Assembly: GCA_018830485.1 (NCBI GenBank) | Contig: JAHJRQ010000002.1 | Location: forward strand, 135,799 to 199,798 | DNA from: Pseudomonadota bacterium | GTDB taxonomy: Bacteria > Desulfobacterota > Desulfobulbia > Desulfobulbales > Desulfurivibrionaceae | Reading direction: 5' to 3' | DNA: 64,000 nt | Shown here: positions 16,586 to 26,534 of the stretch, in pieces | Layout of the letters: each line of letters opens with the position of its first letter | How positions within the stretch are numbered: position 1 is the first letter of the stretch | Program-made: the position numbers and the translations under genes | Notes under the pieces: generated by a model | Database searches by the model: none | What the model was told of the DNA's origin: nothing | Seen by the model: the letters and a program-made list of their open reading frames with translations, nothing else

Positions 16586-18061
16586 ATGGAAGAACTGAAT
16601 CAGGTTTTGAAGCAACGCCGTCAAAAAGCCCAGGAGCTCGCGGATCTGGGCGTCAATCTCTATGCCAATGATTTTAGGCCCGCCCACCGGATCAGCGATA
16701 TCCTGGAAAAAAACTTCAACCCGGACGCGCCCCTGGAAGAAGGGGTCAAATCCGTGGCCGGTCGGATCATGGCGCTGCGCAAGTTCGGCAAGGCCGCATT
16801 TCTTCATATCCAGGACGAAACCGGCCGGATTCAGGTGTATGTCAAACGCGATGAGGTTGGGCCCGAGGTCTACCAGATCTTCAAGAAGCTCGATCTCGGC
16901 GATATCGCCGGTTTTGGCGGGGTCCTGTTCCGCACCCAGACCGGAGAGCTCACCATCGACGCGGCAAGTGTCAAGCCGATCACCAAATCCCTGCGCCCCC
17001 TGCCGGAGAAATTCCACGGCCTTACCGATGTGGAAACCCGGTATCGGCAACGCTATGTCGATCTGATCATGAACCCGGAGGTGCGCGACACCTTCCGCAA
17101 AAGGGTGGAGATCATCCGCTTGATCCGTGATTTTCTCACCAATCGGGGTTTCATGGAGGTTGAAACCCCCATGATGCAGGCCATTGCCGGCGGGGCCACG
17201 GCCAAACCCTTCAAAACCCACCACAATGCCCTGGGCATGGATCTCTACCTGCGCATCGCTCCGGAGCTGTATCTTAAGCGGCTGCTGGTGGGCGGCTTTG
17301 AAAAGGTCTTTGAGATCAACCGCAATTTCCGGAACGAAGGGCTTTCCACCCGGCATAATCCCGAGTTCACCATGCTCGAATTCTACCAGGCCTTTGCCAC
17401 CTACGAGGATCTCATGGACCTCACCGAGGAGATGGTTTCCTACATCGCCGCCGAGGTCACCGGCTCCATGGTCGTGAGCTACCAGGGTCAGGAGGTGGAT
17501 CTTTCCCCGCCCTGGAAACGCTATACCATGGACGAGGCGCTTATTGAGGTGGGCAAGGTCGACAAGGGAGTACTCGCCGATCCGGCCCGCACCCGGCAGC
17601 TCGCCATGGAAAAGGGCATTGCCCTTGAGCCCATGGCCGGGCACGGCAAGGCCAAGACCGAACTCTTTGAACTGCTGGTGGAGGAAAAGCTGGTCAATCC
17701 CACCTTTGTGACCCAGTATCCCACCGAGGTCTCGCCCCTGGCGCGCCGCAACGAGCAAAATCCCGAGGTCACGGACAGGTTCGAGCTGTTCATGACCGGG
17801 AGGGAAATGGCCAATGCCTTCAGCGAGCTCAACGATCCCATCGATCAGAAACAGCGGCTGCAAAAGCAGATTGCCGAGCGGGGCAGTGATGAGGAGATTT
17901 TTCCCGAAATGGATGAGGATTTTGTCCGGGCCCTGGAATACGGCATGCCTCCTGCGGCAGGGGAAGGGATCGGCATTGACCGGCTGGTCATGCTGCTGAC
18001 CGACTCGCCATCGATCCGCGATGTCATCCTCTTTCCGCATCTGCGCCCCGAGAGCAAATAA
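16586..18061 (+). CDS. lysS: Lysine--tRNA ligase, class II
   Basis: In this 491-residue protein an N-terminal OB anticodon-binding domain covers ~55-170. It is followed by the class II core. Motif 1 lies near RYVDLIMNPEVRDTF, motif 2 is FEINRNFRNEGLSTRHNPEF, and motif 3 is GEGIGIDRLVMLLTDSPSIR near the end. It charges tRNA-Lys in the cytoplasm. It heads a run of envelope genes (lolC, lolD, bamA); lolC starts 54 bases downstream with its own ribosome site. Confidence 0.96.
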   Translation: MEELNQVLKQRRQKAQELADLGVNLYANDFRPAHRISDILEKNFNPDAPLEEGVKSVAGRIMALRKFGKAAFLHIQDETGRIQVYVKRDEVGPEVYQIFKKLDLGDIAGFGGVLFRTQTGELTIDAASVKPITKSLRPLPEKFHGLTDVETRYRQRYVDLIMNPEVRDTFRKRVEIIRLIRDFLTNRGFMEVETPMMQAIAGGATAKPFKTHHNALGMDLYLRIAPELYLKRLLVGGFEKVFEINRNFRNEGLSTRHNPEFTMLEFYQAFATYEDLMDLTEEMVSYIAAEVTGSMVVSYQGQEVDLSPPWKRYTMDEALIEVGKVDKGVLADPARTRQLAMEKGIALEPMAGHGKAKTELFELLVEEKLVNPTFVTQYPTEVSPLARRNEQNPEVTDRFELFMTGREMANAFSELNDPIDQKQRLQKQIAERGSDEEIFPEMDEDFVRALEYGMPPAAGEGIGIDRLVMLLTDSPSIRDVILFPHLRPESK

Positions 18062-18115
18062 GCCGCGAGTCCGCCTTTCTCCGTACGGGTATCGTTTTAG
18101 CAAGAGAGGAAAATT

Positions 18116-19351
18116 GTGAATTTTGAATGGTTTGTCTGCCTGCGGTATCTGAAGGCCAAACGCAAGCACGGCTTCATCTCGCTTATTTCGTTGATCTCCA
18201 TTGCCGGGGTCATGGTCGGGGTCATGGCCCTGATCGTGGTGCTGGCGGTGATGACCGGCTTTACCTCCGAGTTTCGCGACAAGATCCTGGGCATCAATTC
18301 CCATGTGGTGGTCCAGGATTACACCGGCAATATCAGCAACTACGAAGAGGTTGCCGCCGCGGTTCGGGCTGTCGAGGGGGTAAGCGGGGTCACGCCGTAT
18401 CTGTACAGCCAGGCCATGATCACCGGTGGCGAGGGCGGAACCGGCGCCGTACTGCGCGGGCTTGACCCTGCCACCGCCCAAGGCGTGCTCAGTCTGGGAA
18501 AACATCTGCTCACAGGCTCCATAGCCGACTTGGTCCCTGCCCGGAGCGACGGCGCAAGTATGGTGCCGGGCATCATCCTGGGCAAGGAACTTGCCGTCCA
18601 GCTACGTGTTTCCACCCATGACCGGGTGCGACTGATCTCGGCTTCCGGGCCCCTGACCCCCATGGGGGTAATGCCCAAGGTGTCCACCTGCCGGGTGGTC
18701 GGGATCTTTGAAACCGGCATGTACGAGTATGATTCCGCCCTGGCTTACGTCTCGCTGGAAACGGCGCAGCGCTTCTTTGATTTGCCCGGCGCGGTGCATG
18801 GGTTGGAGGTGAAAACCACCGATCTCAATCAGGCGGACAAGGTCGCGAAGCGGATTGAACTGGCCCTGGGGCAGAACTTCTTGGCCAAGGACTGGATGCG
18901 GATGAACCGGAACATCTTTTCCGCCCTGGCCCTGGAAAAAACGGCCCTCTCAATCATCATGGCCCTAGTGGTCATGGTCGCGGCCTTCAACATCGTCAGC
19001 ACCCTGATCATGGTGGTCATGGAGAAGAACAAGGATATCGCCATCCTGAAATCCATGGGAGCCACCTCCGGCAGCATCATGCGAATCTTCATCTACGAGG
19101 GATTGGTTATCGGCCTTACCGGCACTTTTTTGGGGGTGATGGGGGGGCTGGGACTATGCGCGCTCTTAAGCCGTTACCAGTTCATCGATCTGCCAGACGT
19201 CTACCCGATTTCCACTTTGCCGGTGCTGGTCCTGCCCTCGGACGTCATTCTCATTGCCCTGTCGGCCACGGTTATCACCCTGGTCGCCACCCTGTATCCT
19301 TCCTGGCAGGCGGCCAAGATTGATCCGGCCGTGGCCCTGCGCTATGAGTAG
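18116..19351 (+). CDS. lolC: Lipoprotein-releasing ABC transporter permease (LolC/E)
   Basis: This 411-residue protein has four membrane segments: one near the N terminus (LISLISIAGVMVGVMALIVV) and three in the last ~150 residues. A large periplasmic domain lies between them, the MacB/LolCE layout. It starts FEWFVCLRYLKAKRKHGFIS, the family signature. With LolD it extracts outer-membrane lipoproteins from the inner membrane. Only one permease gene is present, so the complex is probably a homodimer. The GTG start follows AGAGGAAAA. Confidence 0.92.
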   Translation: MNFEWFVCLRYLKAKRKHGFISLISLISIAGVMVGVMALIVVLAVMTGFTSEFRDKILGINSHVVVQDYTGNISNYEEVAAAVRAVEGVSGVTPYLYSQAMITGGEGGTGAVLRGLDPATAQGVLSLGKHLLTGSIADLVPARSDGASMVPGIILGKELAVQLRVSTHDRVRLISASGPLTPMGVMPKVSTCRVVGIFETGMYEYDSALAYVSLETAQRFFDLPGAVHGLEVKTTDLNQADKVAKRIELALGQNFLAKDWMRMNRNIFSALALEKTALSIIMALVVMVAAFNIVSTLIMVVMEKNKDIAILKSMGATSGSIMRIFIYEGLVIGLTGTFLGVMGGLGLCALLSRYQFIDLPDVYPISTLPVLVLPSDVILIALSATVITLVATLYPSWQAAKIDPAVALRYE

Positions 19352-19364
19352 AGGAGGCGGCTCC

Positions 19365-20081
19365 ATGTCCGAGAACGCGCATGAATCCCCCTTGTTTTTT
19401 GAAGCGCGGGATATTTGCAAGGAATATAGCGGGCATGGCAGCCTGCAAGTGCTCGCCGGGGTAAATTTGCGGCTGGCCGCAGGCGAAATGGTAGCGGTGG
19501 TCGGCGCTTCCGGCACCGGGAAAACCACCTTGCTGCATATCCTGGGCGCCCTTGACAAGCCCACTCAGGGCCAGCTTTTTTACCGGGGTGAAAATGTTTT
19601 TGAAAAAAACGATGACCAGTTGGCCCTGTTTCGCAATCAGGCGGTTGGTTTCGTATTTCAGTTTCACCATCTGCTCCCGGAGTTCAACGCCCTGGAGAAT
19701 GTCCTGCTGCCCGGATTGATTGCCGGGCGGAAACGCTCCGAGCTTGCTGGGTATGGGGAATATCTGCTGGAGCGGGTTGGGGTGCTGAACCGCTCAAGCC
19801 ACAAGGTGGGGGAGCTTTCAGGCGGGGAGCAGCAACGGGTCGCCCTGGCCCGGGCTCTGGTAATGAAGCCCGCGGTTCTTTTGGCGGACGAACCCACCGG
19901 CAATCTTGATCCTAAAAGTGGGCTCAAGGTTTTTGAGCTTATCCGCGACTTGAGTGAAACCCTCTCCCTGGCAACGGTCATGGTGACGCATAATCTCGAC
20001 CTTGCCCACCGGATGAGCCGTTGTCTCACCTTGCGGGACGGGGGATTGCATGAAACCCGGGAAGAGAGCAAAGGTTCTTGA
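19365..20081 (+). CDS. lolD: Lipoprotein-releasing ABC transporter ATPase
   Basis: This 238-residue protein has Walker A GASGTGKTT (~45), signature LSGGEQQRVALARAL (~150), Walker B VLLADEPTGNLD and the switch His in MVTHN. LolD hydrolyses ATP to drive lipoprotein release with the LolC-type permease 13 bases upstream. The ATG at 19365 is chosen because GAGGAGG lies just before it; longer frames upstream overlap lolC. Confidence 0.94.
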   Translation: MSENAHESPLFFEARDICKEYSGHGSLQVLAGVNLRLAAGEMVAVVGASGTGKTTLLHILGALDKPTQGQLFYRGENVFEKNDDQLALFRNQAVGFVFQFHHLLPEFNALENVLLPGLIAGRKRSELAGYGEYLLERVGVLNRSSHKVGELSGGEQQRVALARALVMKPAVLLADEPTGNLDPKSGLKVFELIRDLSETLSLATVMVTHNLDLAHRMSRCLTLRDGGLHETREESKGS

Positions 20082-20182
20082 CACTCGGGCCAAGGCCTGA
20101 TAATTCTGATACGCTAAAGAGATATCCCACACCTCCGCTCCCATGGGGCGGCCCCAAGCCACTTCACTGCGAAATCGAGAGC

Positions 20183-22909
20183 ATGAAACAAGACAACTCA
20201 GCCGGACACATAACAGGCTCCCACGGATTTCCGGGCCTCATGAAGATTGTTGTTGCAGTCCTTTTCCTCGTTGTGGCACAGCCCCTTCCGCCGTCGGCAG
20301 GGGCTGCCCTCGGTGCCGGAAACGAGCCGAACACCGTCATGGTGCCGCCCCGGATCAATGCCCCGGCAGGTGGGGAGCAACTTGTCGTCGCAAGCGACAC
20401 AATCTTACGGGAGGTTGCGCTGAGCAAGGGAATGGCGATGCTGTCCAGGGAGGAAGTGCGGCAGAAGCTCGGCTATGAGCATTGGCCGCCCATGGCCGAG
20501 GCCTTGAAACCAATGATCTCATCCCCGGCGGTCAACTATGTGGCGGTCGGCAGTATCACCAAGCTCGGCGATCAGCTCAGTCTGGACTTTGTCGTCTATG
20601 ACATCTTGGGCAATAGTCCGCCCAAGTTTTACTATCAGGTCAGCAATAACGAGAGCGAACTGAAGAAAGCCCTGTCCCAGATGGCCAACGACATTCTCTC
20701 CCAAACAGGCCAATATTTTCTTATCCAGTCCATTGCCATTGCCGGAAACACCCGCATAGATTCGGGGGCTATCCTGCGTCAGGTTAAAAGTCAGGCAGGG
20801 GATTCCTATACCGCGGAGCTGTTGCGGGCGGACTTGAAAAACATCTTTCAGATGGGCTATTTCGACGATGTGCAGATCCTTGTCACCGACACGGAAAAAG
20901 GCAAGGACATTACCTTTCAGGTCAAGGAAAAAGCGGTAATCGGCCAGGTTCTTGTCAACGGCGAACAGGAGCTTGAGGAAAAAGAGGTGAAAGAGGTGGT
21001 GAGCATCTCGCCCAACACCATCATCAACACCAAGGAGGTGCAGACCTCCGTTGAAAATATCCGGAAACTATACAAGGACAAAGGCTTCTACCGCACCACC
21101 GTCGTTGCCAAGCTCAACTATGTTGCCGATGACAAGGTGAATGTCACCTTTGATATAGAAGAAGGCGTCAAGATGTATATCAAGGGGATCCGTTTTGTCG
21201 GCAACAAGGCCTTCAGCGAGAATGAATTGCGCAAGGAAATGACCACCTCGGAAAAAGGGCTGCTCTCCTGGTTTACCGAATCGGGCAAGCTGAAGCGCGA
21301 CCTGCTTGAGCAGGACCGTTCCCGGCTCGGGGCCTTGTATCACAACAGCGGCTACATCGAGGCCAGGATCAGCGAGCCGGTGATAAGCGATGAAGGCGAC
21401 TGGCTCTATGTTACCTTCGATATCCAAGAGGGCGACCGCTACCGGGTCGGCACCATCGAAATCGAGGGGGACATTGTCGGCGAGAAGAATGACCTGTTCG
21501 GTCTGCTCGAGTTGAGCAAGGAGAAATTCTTCAGCCGCAAGATCTTGCGGGAGGATGTCCTGCGCCTGACGGATCGGTACGCCGAGAGCGGCTATGCCTT
21601 TGCCGAAGTGGACCCGAAGCTGAGCAGGAATGAGGAAGACAAGCGCATGGATTTGTCGCTCAAGATTGCCCAGGGAACCTTGGTCCACGTAAACCGGATC
21701 AACATCAAGGGCAACACCCGGACCAGGGATAAGGTCATTCGCCGCGAGATGCAGGTGAAGGAAGGCGGGCTGCTCGATGCGAGCGCGATCAGAAAGAGCA
21801 GCGAAAAACTGCAGCGGCTTGAGTTTTTTGAAGAGGTGAACGTCACCCCGGAGCCGACCGTGCAGGAAGGGCTGATGGATGTGGTGGTTGAAGTGAAGGA
21901 AAAGGCCACCGGCACCTTCAGCGTGGGGGCAGGATACAGCTCGGTGGACAACATGATGTTCATGGGCGAGGTCAGTGAAAACAACTTTCTCGGCAAGGGC
22001 CAGCGCCTCTCCCTGCAGGCCAATGTGAGCGCCAACAGCAACCGTTACAATTTCAGCTTTACCGAGCCGCATCTCAACGACACCAAGCTGCTGTTCGGAT
22101 ACGACCTCTACAACTGGTCGCGGGAGTACGACGATTATACCAAGGACTCCACCGGCGGGGCTCTGCGCTTTGCCTATCCGGTATGGAACAAGTGGAATCT
22201 GGGCTGGGCCTATGGCTACGACGACACCAAGATGACCGATGTCCTGCTGGCCAATACTTCCCAGTCGATTCTGGATTCCATGAACATCGAGACCACAAGC
22301 TATCTCCGGCTCGGTATTTCCAAGGATACCCGGAACAAATTCACCGACGCCTCAAAGGGCTGGCTTACCAGCTATACCATCAAACATGCGGGCGGCCTCC
22401 TGGGGGGGGACAGCGCCTTTACCAAGTACGAGGCGTCCTCCAGTTGGCATTACCCGTTGTGGTGGGAAACGACTTTCCGCATCAAGGGTTCCATTGGCTA
22501 TGTGATTGAAAACGAAGAGAAAAAATTGCCGGTGTATGAAAAATTCTATCTGGGTGGGCTCAATACCATCCGGGGTTTTGACAGCGGCAAGGTCAGCCCG
22601 CTGGAGTTAAACACCGATGGCGTTACCTATTCACGGATCGGCGGCGAAAAGATGTGGTACTCCAACGTGGAATGGATCTTCCCAATCGTCAAGGATATCG
22701 GTCTGAAAGGCTTGGTGTTCTTTGATCTGGGCAATGTCTACACCGATTCCGAAACCTGGGATGTTGCGGATCTTCGCTACAGCACCGGCCTTGGCTTCCG
22801 CTGGCTGTCGCCCATGGGGCCCCTGCGCCTTGAATGGGGCTACAATCTCGACCCGAAAGACGGCGAGCAGCAGGGAGTCTGGGATTTCAGCATCGGCGGG
22901 GCTTTCTAA
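20183..22909 (+). CDS. bamA: Outer-membrane assembly factor BamA
   Basis: The protein is about 908 residues. A signal segment (MKIVVAVLFLVVAQPLPPSA, ~20-45) precedes an extra N-terminal domain (~50-190) containing YVAVGSITKLGDQLSLDFVV, common in delta-group BamA proteins. Five POTRA domains follow (~195-560; IQSIAIAGNTRIDSGAIL is the first). The C-terminal 16-strand barrel includes GGLNTIRGFDSGKVSPLE and ends in an aromatic-type signal, FSIGGAF. It folds beta-barrel proteins into the outer membrane. ATG 20183 is preferred; the ribosome site is weak. Confidence 0.93.
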   Translation: MKQDNSAGHITGSHGFPGLMKIVVAVLFLVVAQPLPPSAGAALGAGNEPNTVMVPPRINAPAGGEQLVVASDTILREVALSKGMAMLSREEVRQKLGYEHWPPMAEALKPMISSPAVNYVAVGSITKLGDQLSLDFVVYDILGNSPPKFYYQVSNNESELKKALSQMANDILSQTGQYFLIQSIAIAGNTRIDSGAILRQVKSQAGDSYTAELLRADLKNIFQMGYFDDVQILVTDTEKGKDITFQVKEKAVIGQVLVNGEQELEEKEVKEVVSISPNTIINTKEVQTSVENIRKLYKDKGFYRTTVVAKLNYVADDKVNVTFDIEEGVKMYIKGIRFVGNKAFSENELRKEMTTSEKGLLSWFTESGKLKRDLLEQDRSRLGALYHNSGYIEARISEPVISDEGDWLYVTFDIQEGDRYRVGTIEIEGDIVGEKNDLFGLLELSKEKFFSRKILREDVLRLTDRYAESGYAFAEVDPKLSRNEEDKRMDLSLKIAQGTLVHVNRINIKGNTRTRDKVIRREMQVKEGGLLDASAIRKSSEKLQRLEFFEEVNVTPEPTVQEGLMDVVVEVKEKATGTFSVGAGYSSVDNMMFMGEVSENNFLGKGQRLSLQANVSANSNRYNFSFTEPHLNDTKLLFGYDLYNWSREYDDYTKDSTGGALRFAYPVWNKWNLGWAYGYDDTKMTDVLLANTSQSILDSMNIETTSYLRLGISKDTRNKFTDASKGWLTSYTIKHAGGLLGGDSAFTKYEASSSWHYPLWWETTFRIKGSIGYVIENEEKKLPVYEKFYLGGLNTIRGFDSGKVSPLELNTDGVTYSRIGGEKMWYSNVEWIFPIVKDIGLKGLVFFDLGNVYTDSETWDVADLRYSTGLGFRWLSPMGPLRLEWGYNLDPKDGEQQGVWDFSIGGAF

Positions 22910-22974
22910 AAAAATGGCCCCCTCGGGAAATGTGCCGGCTTTTTCCGGCATTTTCGCTACGACACAGACACTAC

Positions 22975-25900
22975 ATGGATAATAGACTGACGGCCCTCTT
23001 CACCGAGGGCCGTTCCGTTAACATCATCGGGTTGCGGGGAAGCAGCGCCGCCTTCCATCTCGGCCGCACGGCCCGGCTCGGCCAGCGTCCCATCCTCTGC
23101 CTTACGCCAAGCGAAACCGCGGCCCAGCACCTTGTGCAGGACCTTGCTCTTTTTGCCGAGATCCCGGCCCTGTATTTCCCCGGCCATGAAATACCCCCCT
23201 ATACCCCGTTGTCGCCGGACAGCCGTACCGTGGCCGAGCGCCTTGCCGTCTTGTTCCAGATCCATAGTGCGGACAAGCCCTGGATTCTGGTCATGTCGGT
23301 GGAGGCTCTGCTGAGAAGGGTTTTGCCCCGCGCTTCCCTTGCAAGCCTGGCCGAATTGGTCATGCGCGGCGAAGAGACCGATCGTGACGGACTGATTGCC
23401 TCGCTCACCGCCTGTGGCTATGATGCGGCCAACCTGGTGCAGTCGGTTGGTGAGTTCAGCCTGCGCGGCGGCATTCTGGATATCTTCCCCACGGGTTTTG
23501 AGATGCCGGTCCGGCTCGATTTCTGCGGCGATACCGTGGAATCCATACGCAGGTTTGATCCCATCAGCCAACGCTCGGTTGAAGATCTCGAGGAGGTGGT
23601 TCTCCTGCCGGTGAGCGATATCCTCTATCCTGCCGCGGAGCAGGAGCTGCGGCTGTTGCTCAAGCGGTTCCATGAGGCGGCGGCGGAACTTGATTGGGAC
23701 AGCGAGCGGGTCAAGGTGATGGAGGATTGCCTTGAGCAGCGCCGGCGTTTTCCAGGGGTTGAGTTCCTGTTGCCGTTGTTCCACGAAAAGCCCTCGACCG
23801 TGCTCGACTACCTGCCGGACGAGACCATTGTCTTTTTCTCCTCGCCAACCGCAATGGCGGAGAGTCTCGCCCTCTGCCGGGACAGGATCGAGGCGAATTT
23901 CGCCGAGGCCGCCGCTGCCCGTCTGCCTGTTTTGCCGCCGGAGAGGATATTTTTGCCGGAAAATGAATGGCGAGAACGGCTGGCGCGTTTTCCCCAGGGG
24001 CGGTTCTGCGATTTTTCCCATCCGGACATGGAGGATGGGGAAACCCTGGAGATACCTTGCGGCAACCATGTTTTGCTCAAGCAGCAGCTTGAGCTGCAAC
24101 GCAAGAATCAGGGGATGATGCCGGAGCTGACCCGGCAGTTGCACCTCTGGCTTGCGGCCGGCGAGGCTGTTTTTTTTGCCTGCCGGACCAGGCGGCATGC
24201 GGAGCACATGGCGGACTTGCTCCGTCAGTACGATCTGCCGGTTGCCATAACCGAAGCGCCTGTGCTGGATTCGGCTTCCGCTGGCCGAGAGATTGTCCTG
24301 GTGGATTCGCCGCTGGCCGCGGGCTTTGATCTGCCTGGCGCGCGGCTGCACTGGGTTTCGGAAAGCGAGCTGTTCGGCGAGTTGCGTCTGGGCGCGGGCA
24401 AAAAGAAGGGCGTGCAGCGGAACAGGCCGCCGGTGAGCTTTGAGGAGCTTCAACTCGGCGATGTCGTGGTTCACACGGCCCACGGCCTTGGCCGGTATGA
24501 GGGGCTGGTCAATATCGCGCTGGGCGGCATAGCCAACGATTTTTTCCAACTGGTGTACCGCGACGGGGACAAGCTTTACGTGCCGGTGGATCAGCTCAAG
24601 GTGATCAGCAAGTACCAGGGGCTCTCCGACACAGAGCCGAAACTCGACAAGCTGGGCGGCAAGGTCTGGCAGACCCGGCGGGAAAAGGTCAAGGAAGAGG
24701 TCTGGAAGGTGGCCCAGGATCTTTTGGGCCTCTACGCCCGGCGGGCCATGGTGGAGGGATATGCCTTCTCGCCGCCGGACGAGCTGTTCCATGAGATGGA
24801 GGAGTCTTTCCCGTACGACGAGACCCCGGGCCAGCTCAAGGCGATCAACGAGGTGCTCGACGATCTGACCGCGCCCCGGCCCATGGACCGGCTGGTCTGC
24901 GGGGACGTGGGCTACGGCAAGACCGAGGTCGCCATCCGGGCGGCCTTCAAGGTGGTGGCCGACAATTTCCAGGTCGCCATTTTGGTGCCGACCACGGTGC
25001 TGGCCGAGCAGCATGCCGCCACCTTCCGGGACCGGCTGCAGGGTTTTCCGGTCCGGGTGGAAAGCCTGACCCGTTTTCGCAGCCCGGCCGAGCAGAAGCA
25101 GATCATCCAGGAGCTGGGCCAGGGGCGGGTGGATATCGTGGTCGGCACCCATCGGCTGCTGTCCCAGGATGTGGCCTTTAAGCGGCTCGGGCTCCTGATC
25201 ATCGACGAAGAGCATCGCTTCGGCGTGTCCCACAAGGAAAAACTTAAAAAACTCAAGAGCCAGGTGGATGTCCTGACCCTGACCGCCACCCCGATCCCCC
25301 GCACCCTGCAGCTTTCCCTGCTCAGCATCCGCGACCTTTCCGTGATCAGCTCGCCGCCGGAGTTCCGGCGGCCGGTGAAAACATTCGTGGCCCGTGATGA
25401 CGAGCTGGTGATCAAGGAGGCGGTGGTGAAGGAGCTGCAGCGGGGCGGCCAGGTTTTCCTGGTCCACAACCGGGTGCACTCCATTCAGGAGATGGCCGCC
25501 AGGGTGCAAAAGCTGGTCCCGGAGGCGAGGCTGGCCGTGGCCCACGGCCAGATGCCGGGCAAGGCCCTGGAAGAGATCATGGTCCGTTTCGTCAAGCGGG
25601 AGATCGATGTGCTGGTCTGCACCACCATTATCGAATCAGGCCTGGATATCCCCAATGCCAACACCATTGTCATCACCAGGGCGGACCGGCTGGGGTTGGC
25701 GGAAATCTATCAGCTCCGCGGCAGGGTGGGGCGCGGCAGGGAGCAGGCCTATGCCTATCTGCTGGTCCCTTCCCTGGACGGCTTGTCCAAGGACGCCCAG
25801 CAGCGGCTGCGGGCGCTCATGGATTACAACGAGCTTGGCGGCGGCTTCAAGCTGGCCATGAGCGATCTGCAGATCCGGGGGGGCGGCAATATCCTGGGCA

Positions 25901-26466
25901 TCTCGCAAAGCGGCAATATTGCAGCGGTGGGCTATGACCTGTACCTTGAGCTGCTGCAGCAGACTGTTCTCGACCTGAAGCGGAAAGGCGCCGGCGTGGA
26001 GCAGCCCCCGGAGCAGATCGAGCCTGAAATCAATCTCAAGATTTCGGCCTTTCTGCCGGAACGGTATATCCCGGCGACGGAACAGCGTTATATCGCCTAC
26101 CGCCGGCTGACCAACGCCGAGCAGGTGGAAGAGTTGCTGGACCTTAAGGATGAATTTGGCGACCGTTACGGCCAGCTTCCCCAGGAGGCGCTTAATCTGT
26201 TCGAGGTGCTGGCTCTGAAAACCCTGCTCAGGCGGCTGTGGATCAGCAAGCTGGAGCAGGGGCCGGGTAATCTGGTGTTCTCCTTTCATGAAAAAACCCC
26301 GGTCCCCCCGGAGAAGATCATGCGTCTGCTTGACAAGTACAAGGGGCGGGCCCGCTTCACCCCCGAGGCGCGGCTGATCATCCCGACTCAATCCGCGGCC
26401 TCGCCGGAACAAACCCTCGAAAATGCGCAAAAGATCCTGGCCTTGCTCGCGGAAGATGACATTTGA
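22975..26466 (+). CDS. mfd: Transcription-repair coupling factor
   Basis: In this 1163-residue protein a UvrB-like module with GEFSLRGGILDIFP (~160) comes first. The RNA-polymerase-interacting domain starts around FEELQLGDVVVHTAHGLGRY (~495), followed by the translocase with GDVGYGKTEVAIRAAF (Walker A, ~640) and LLIIDEEHRFGV (Walker B). The C-terminal TRCF domain covers the last ~150 residues. It removes stalled RNA polymerase at lesions and recruits UvrA. ATG 22975 (MDNRLTALFTEG) is used; earlier frame overlaps bamA. A large antisense ORF here is a shadow. Confidence 0.96.
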   Translation: MDNRLTALFTEGRSVNIIGLRGSSAAFHLGRTARLGQRPILCLTPSETAAQHLVQDLALFAEIPALYFPGHEIPPYTPLSPDSRTVAERLAVLFQIHSADKPWILVMSVEALLRRVLPRASLASLAELVMRGEETDRDGLIASLTACGYDAANLVQSVGEFSLRGGILDIFPTGFEMPVRLDFCGDTVESIRRFDPISQRSVEDLEEVVLLPVSDILYPAAEQELRLLLKRFHEAAAELDWDSERVKVMEDCLEQRRRFPGVEFLLPLFHEKPSTVLDYLPDETIVFFSSPTAMAESLALCRDRIEANFAEAAAARLPVLPPERIFLPENEWRERLARFPQGRFCDFSHPDMEDGETLEIPCGNHVLLKQQLELQRKNQGMMPELTRQLHLWLAAGEAVFFACRTRRHAEHMADLLRQYDLPVAITEAPVLDSASAGREIVLVDSPLAAGFDLPGARLHWVSESELFGELRLGAGKKKGVQRNRPPVSFEELQLGDVVVHTAHGLGRYEGLVNIALGGIANDFFQLVYRDGDKLYVPVDQLKVISKYQGLSDTEPKLDKLGGKVWQTRREKVKEEVWKVAQDLLGLYARRAMVEGYAFSPPDELFHEMEESFPYDETPGQLKAINEVLDDLTAPRPMDRLVCGDVGYGKTEVAIRAAFKVVADNFQVAILVPTTVLAEQHAATFRDRLQGFPVRVESLTRFRSPAEQKQIIQELGQGRVDIVVGTHRLLSQDVAFKRLGLLIIDEEHRFGVSHKEKLKKLKSQVDVLTLTATPIPRTLQLSLLSIRDLSVISSPPEFRRPVKTFVARDDELVIKEAVVKELQRGGQVFLVHNRVHSIQEMAARVQKLVPEARLAVAHGQMPGKALEEIMVRFVKREIDVLVCTTIIESGLDIPNANTIVITRADRLGLAEIYQLRGRVGRGREQAYAYLLVPSLDGLSKDAQQRLRALMDYNELGGGFKLAMSDLQIRGGGNILGISQSGNIAAVGYDLYLELLQQTVLDLKRKGAGVEQPPEQIEPEINLKISAFLPERYIPATEQRYIAYRRLTNAEQVEELLDLKDEFGDRYGQLPQEALNLFEVLALKTLLRRLWISKLEQGPGNLVFSFHEKTPVPPEKIMRLLDKYKGRARFTPEARLIIPTQSAASPEQTLENAQKILALLAEDDI

Positions 26467-26534
26467 AAATGATTGTGGTAGAATTTGTCGCTTATAAAGT
26501 CGTATAAAATTAAAAACTATATTTTCAACCTGTT

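Noticed and set aside
16550..18505. 651-residue minus-strand ORF opposite lysS
   Set aside because: Runs antisense through conserved LysS motifs and into lolC; composition is that of a mirror frame.
22957..25545. 862-residue minus-strand ORF opposite mfd
   Set aside because: Antisense shadow of the conserved Mfd protein, with no domain of its own.
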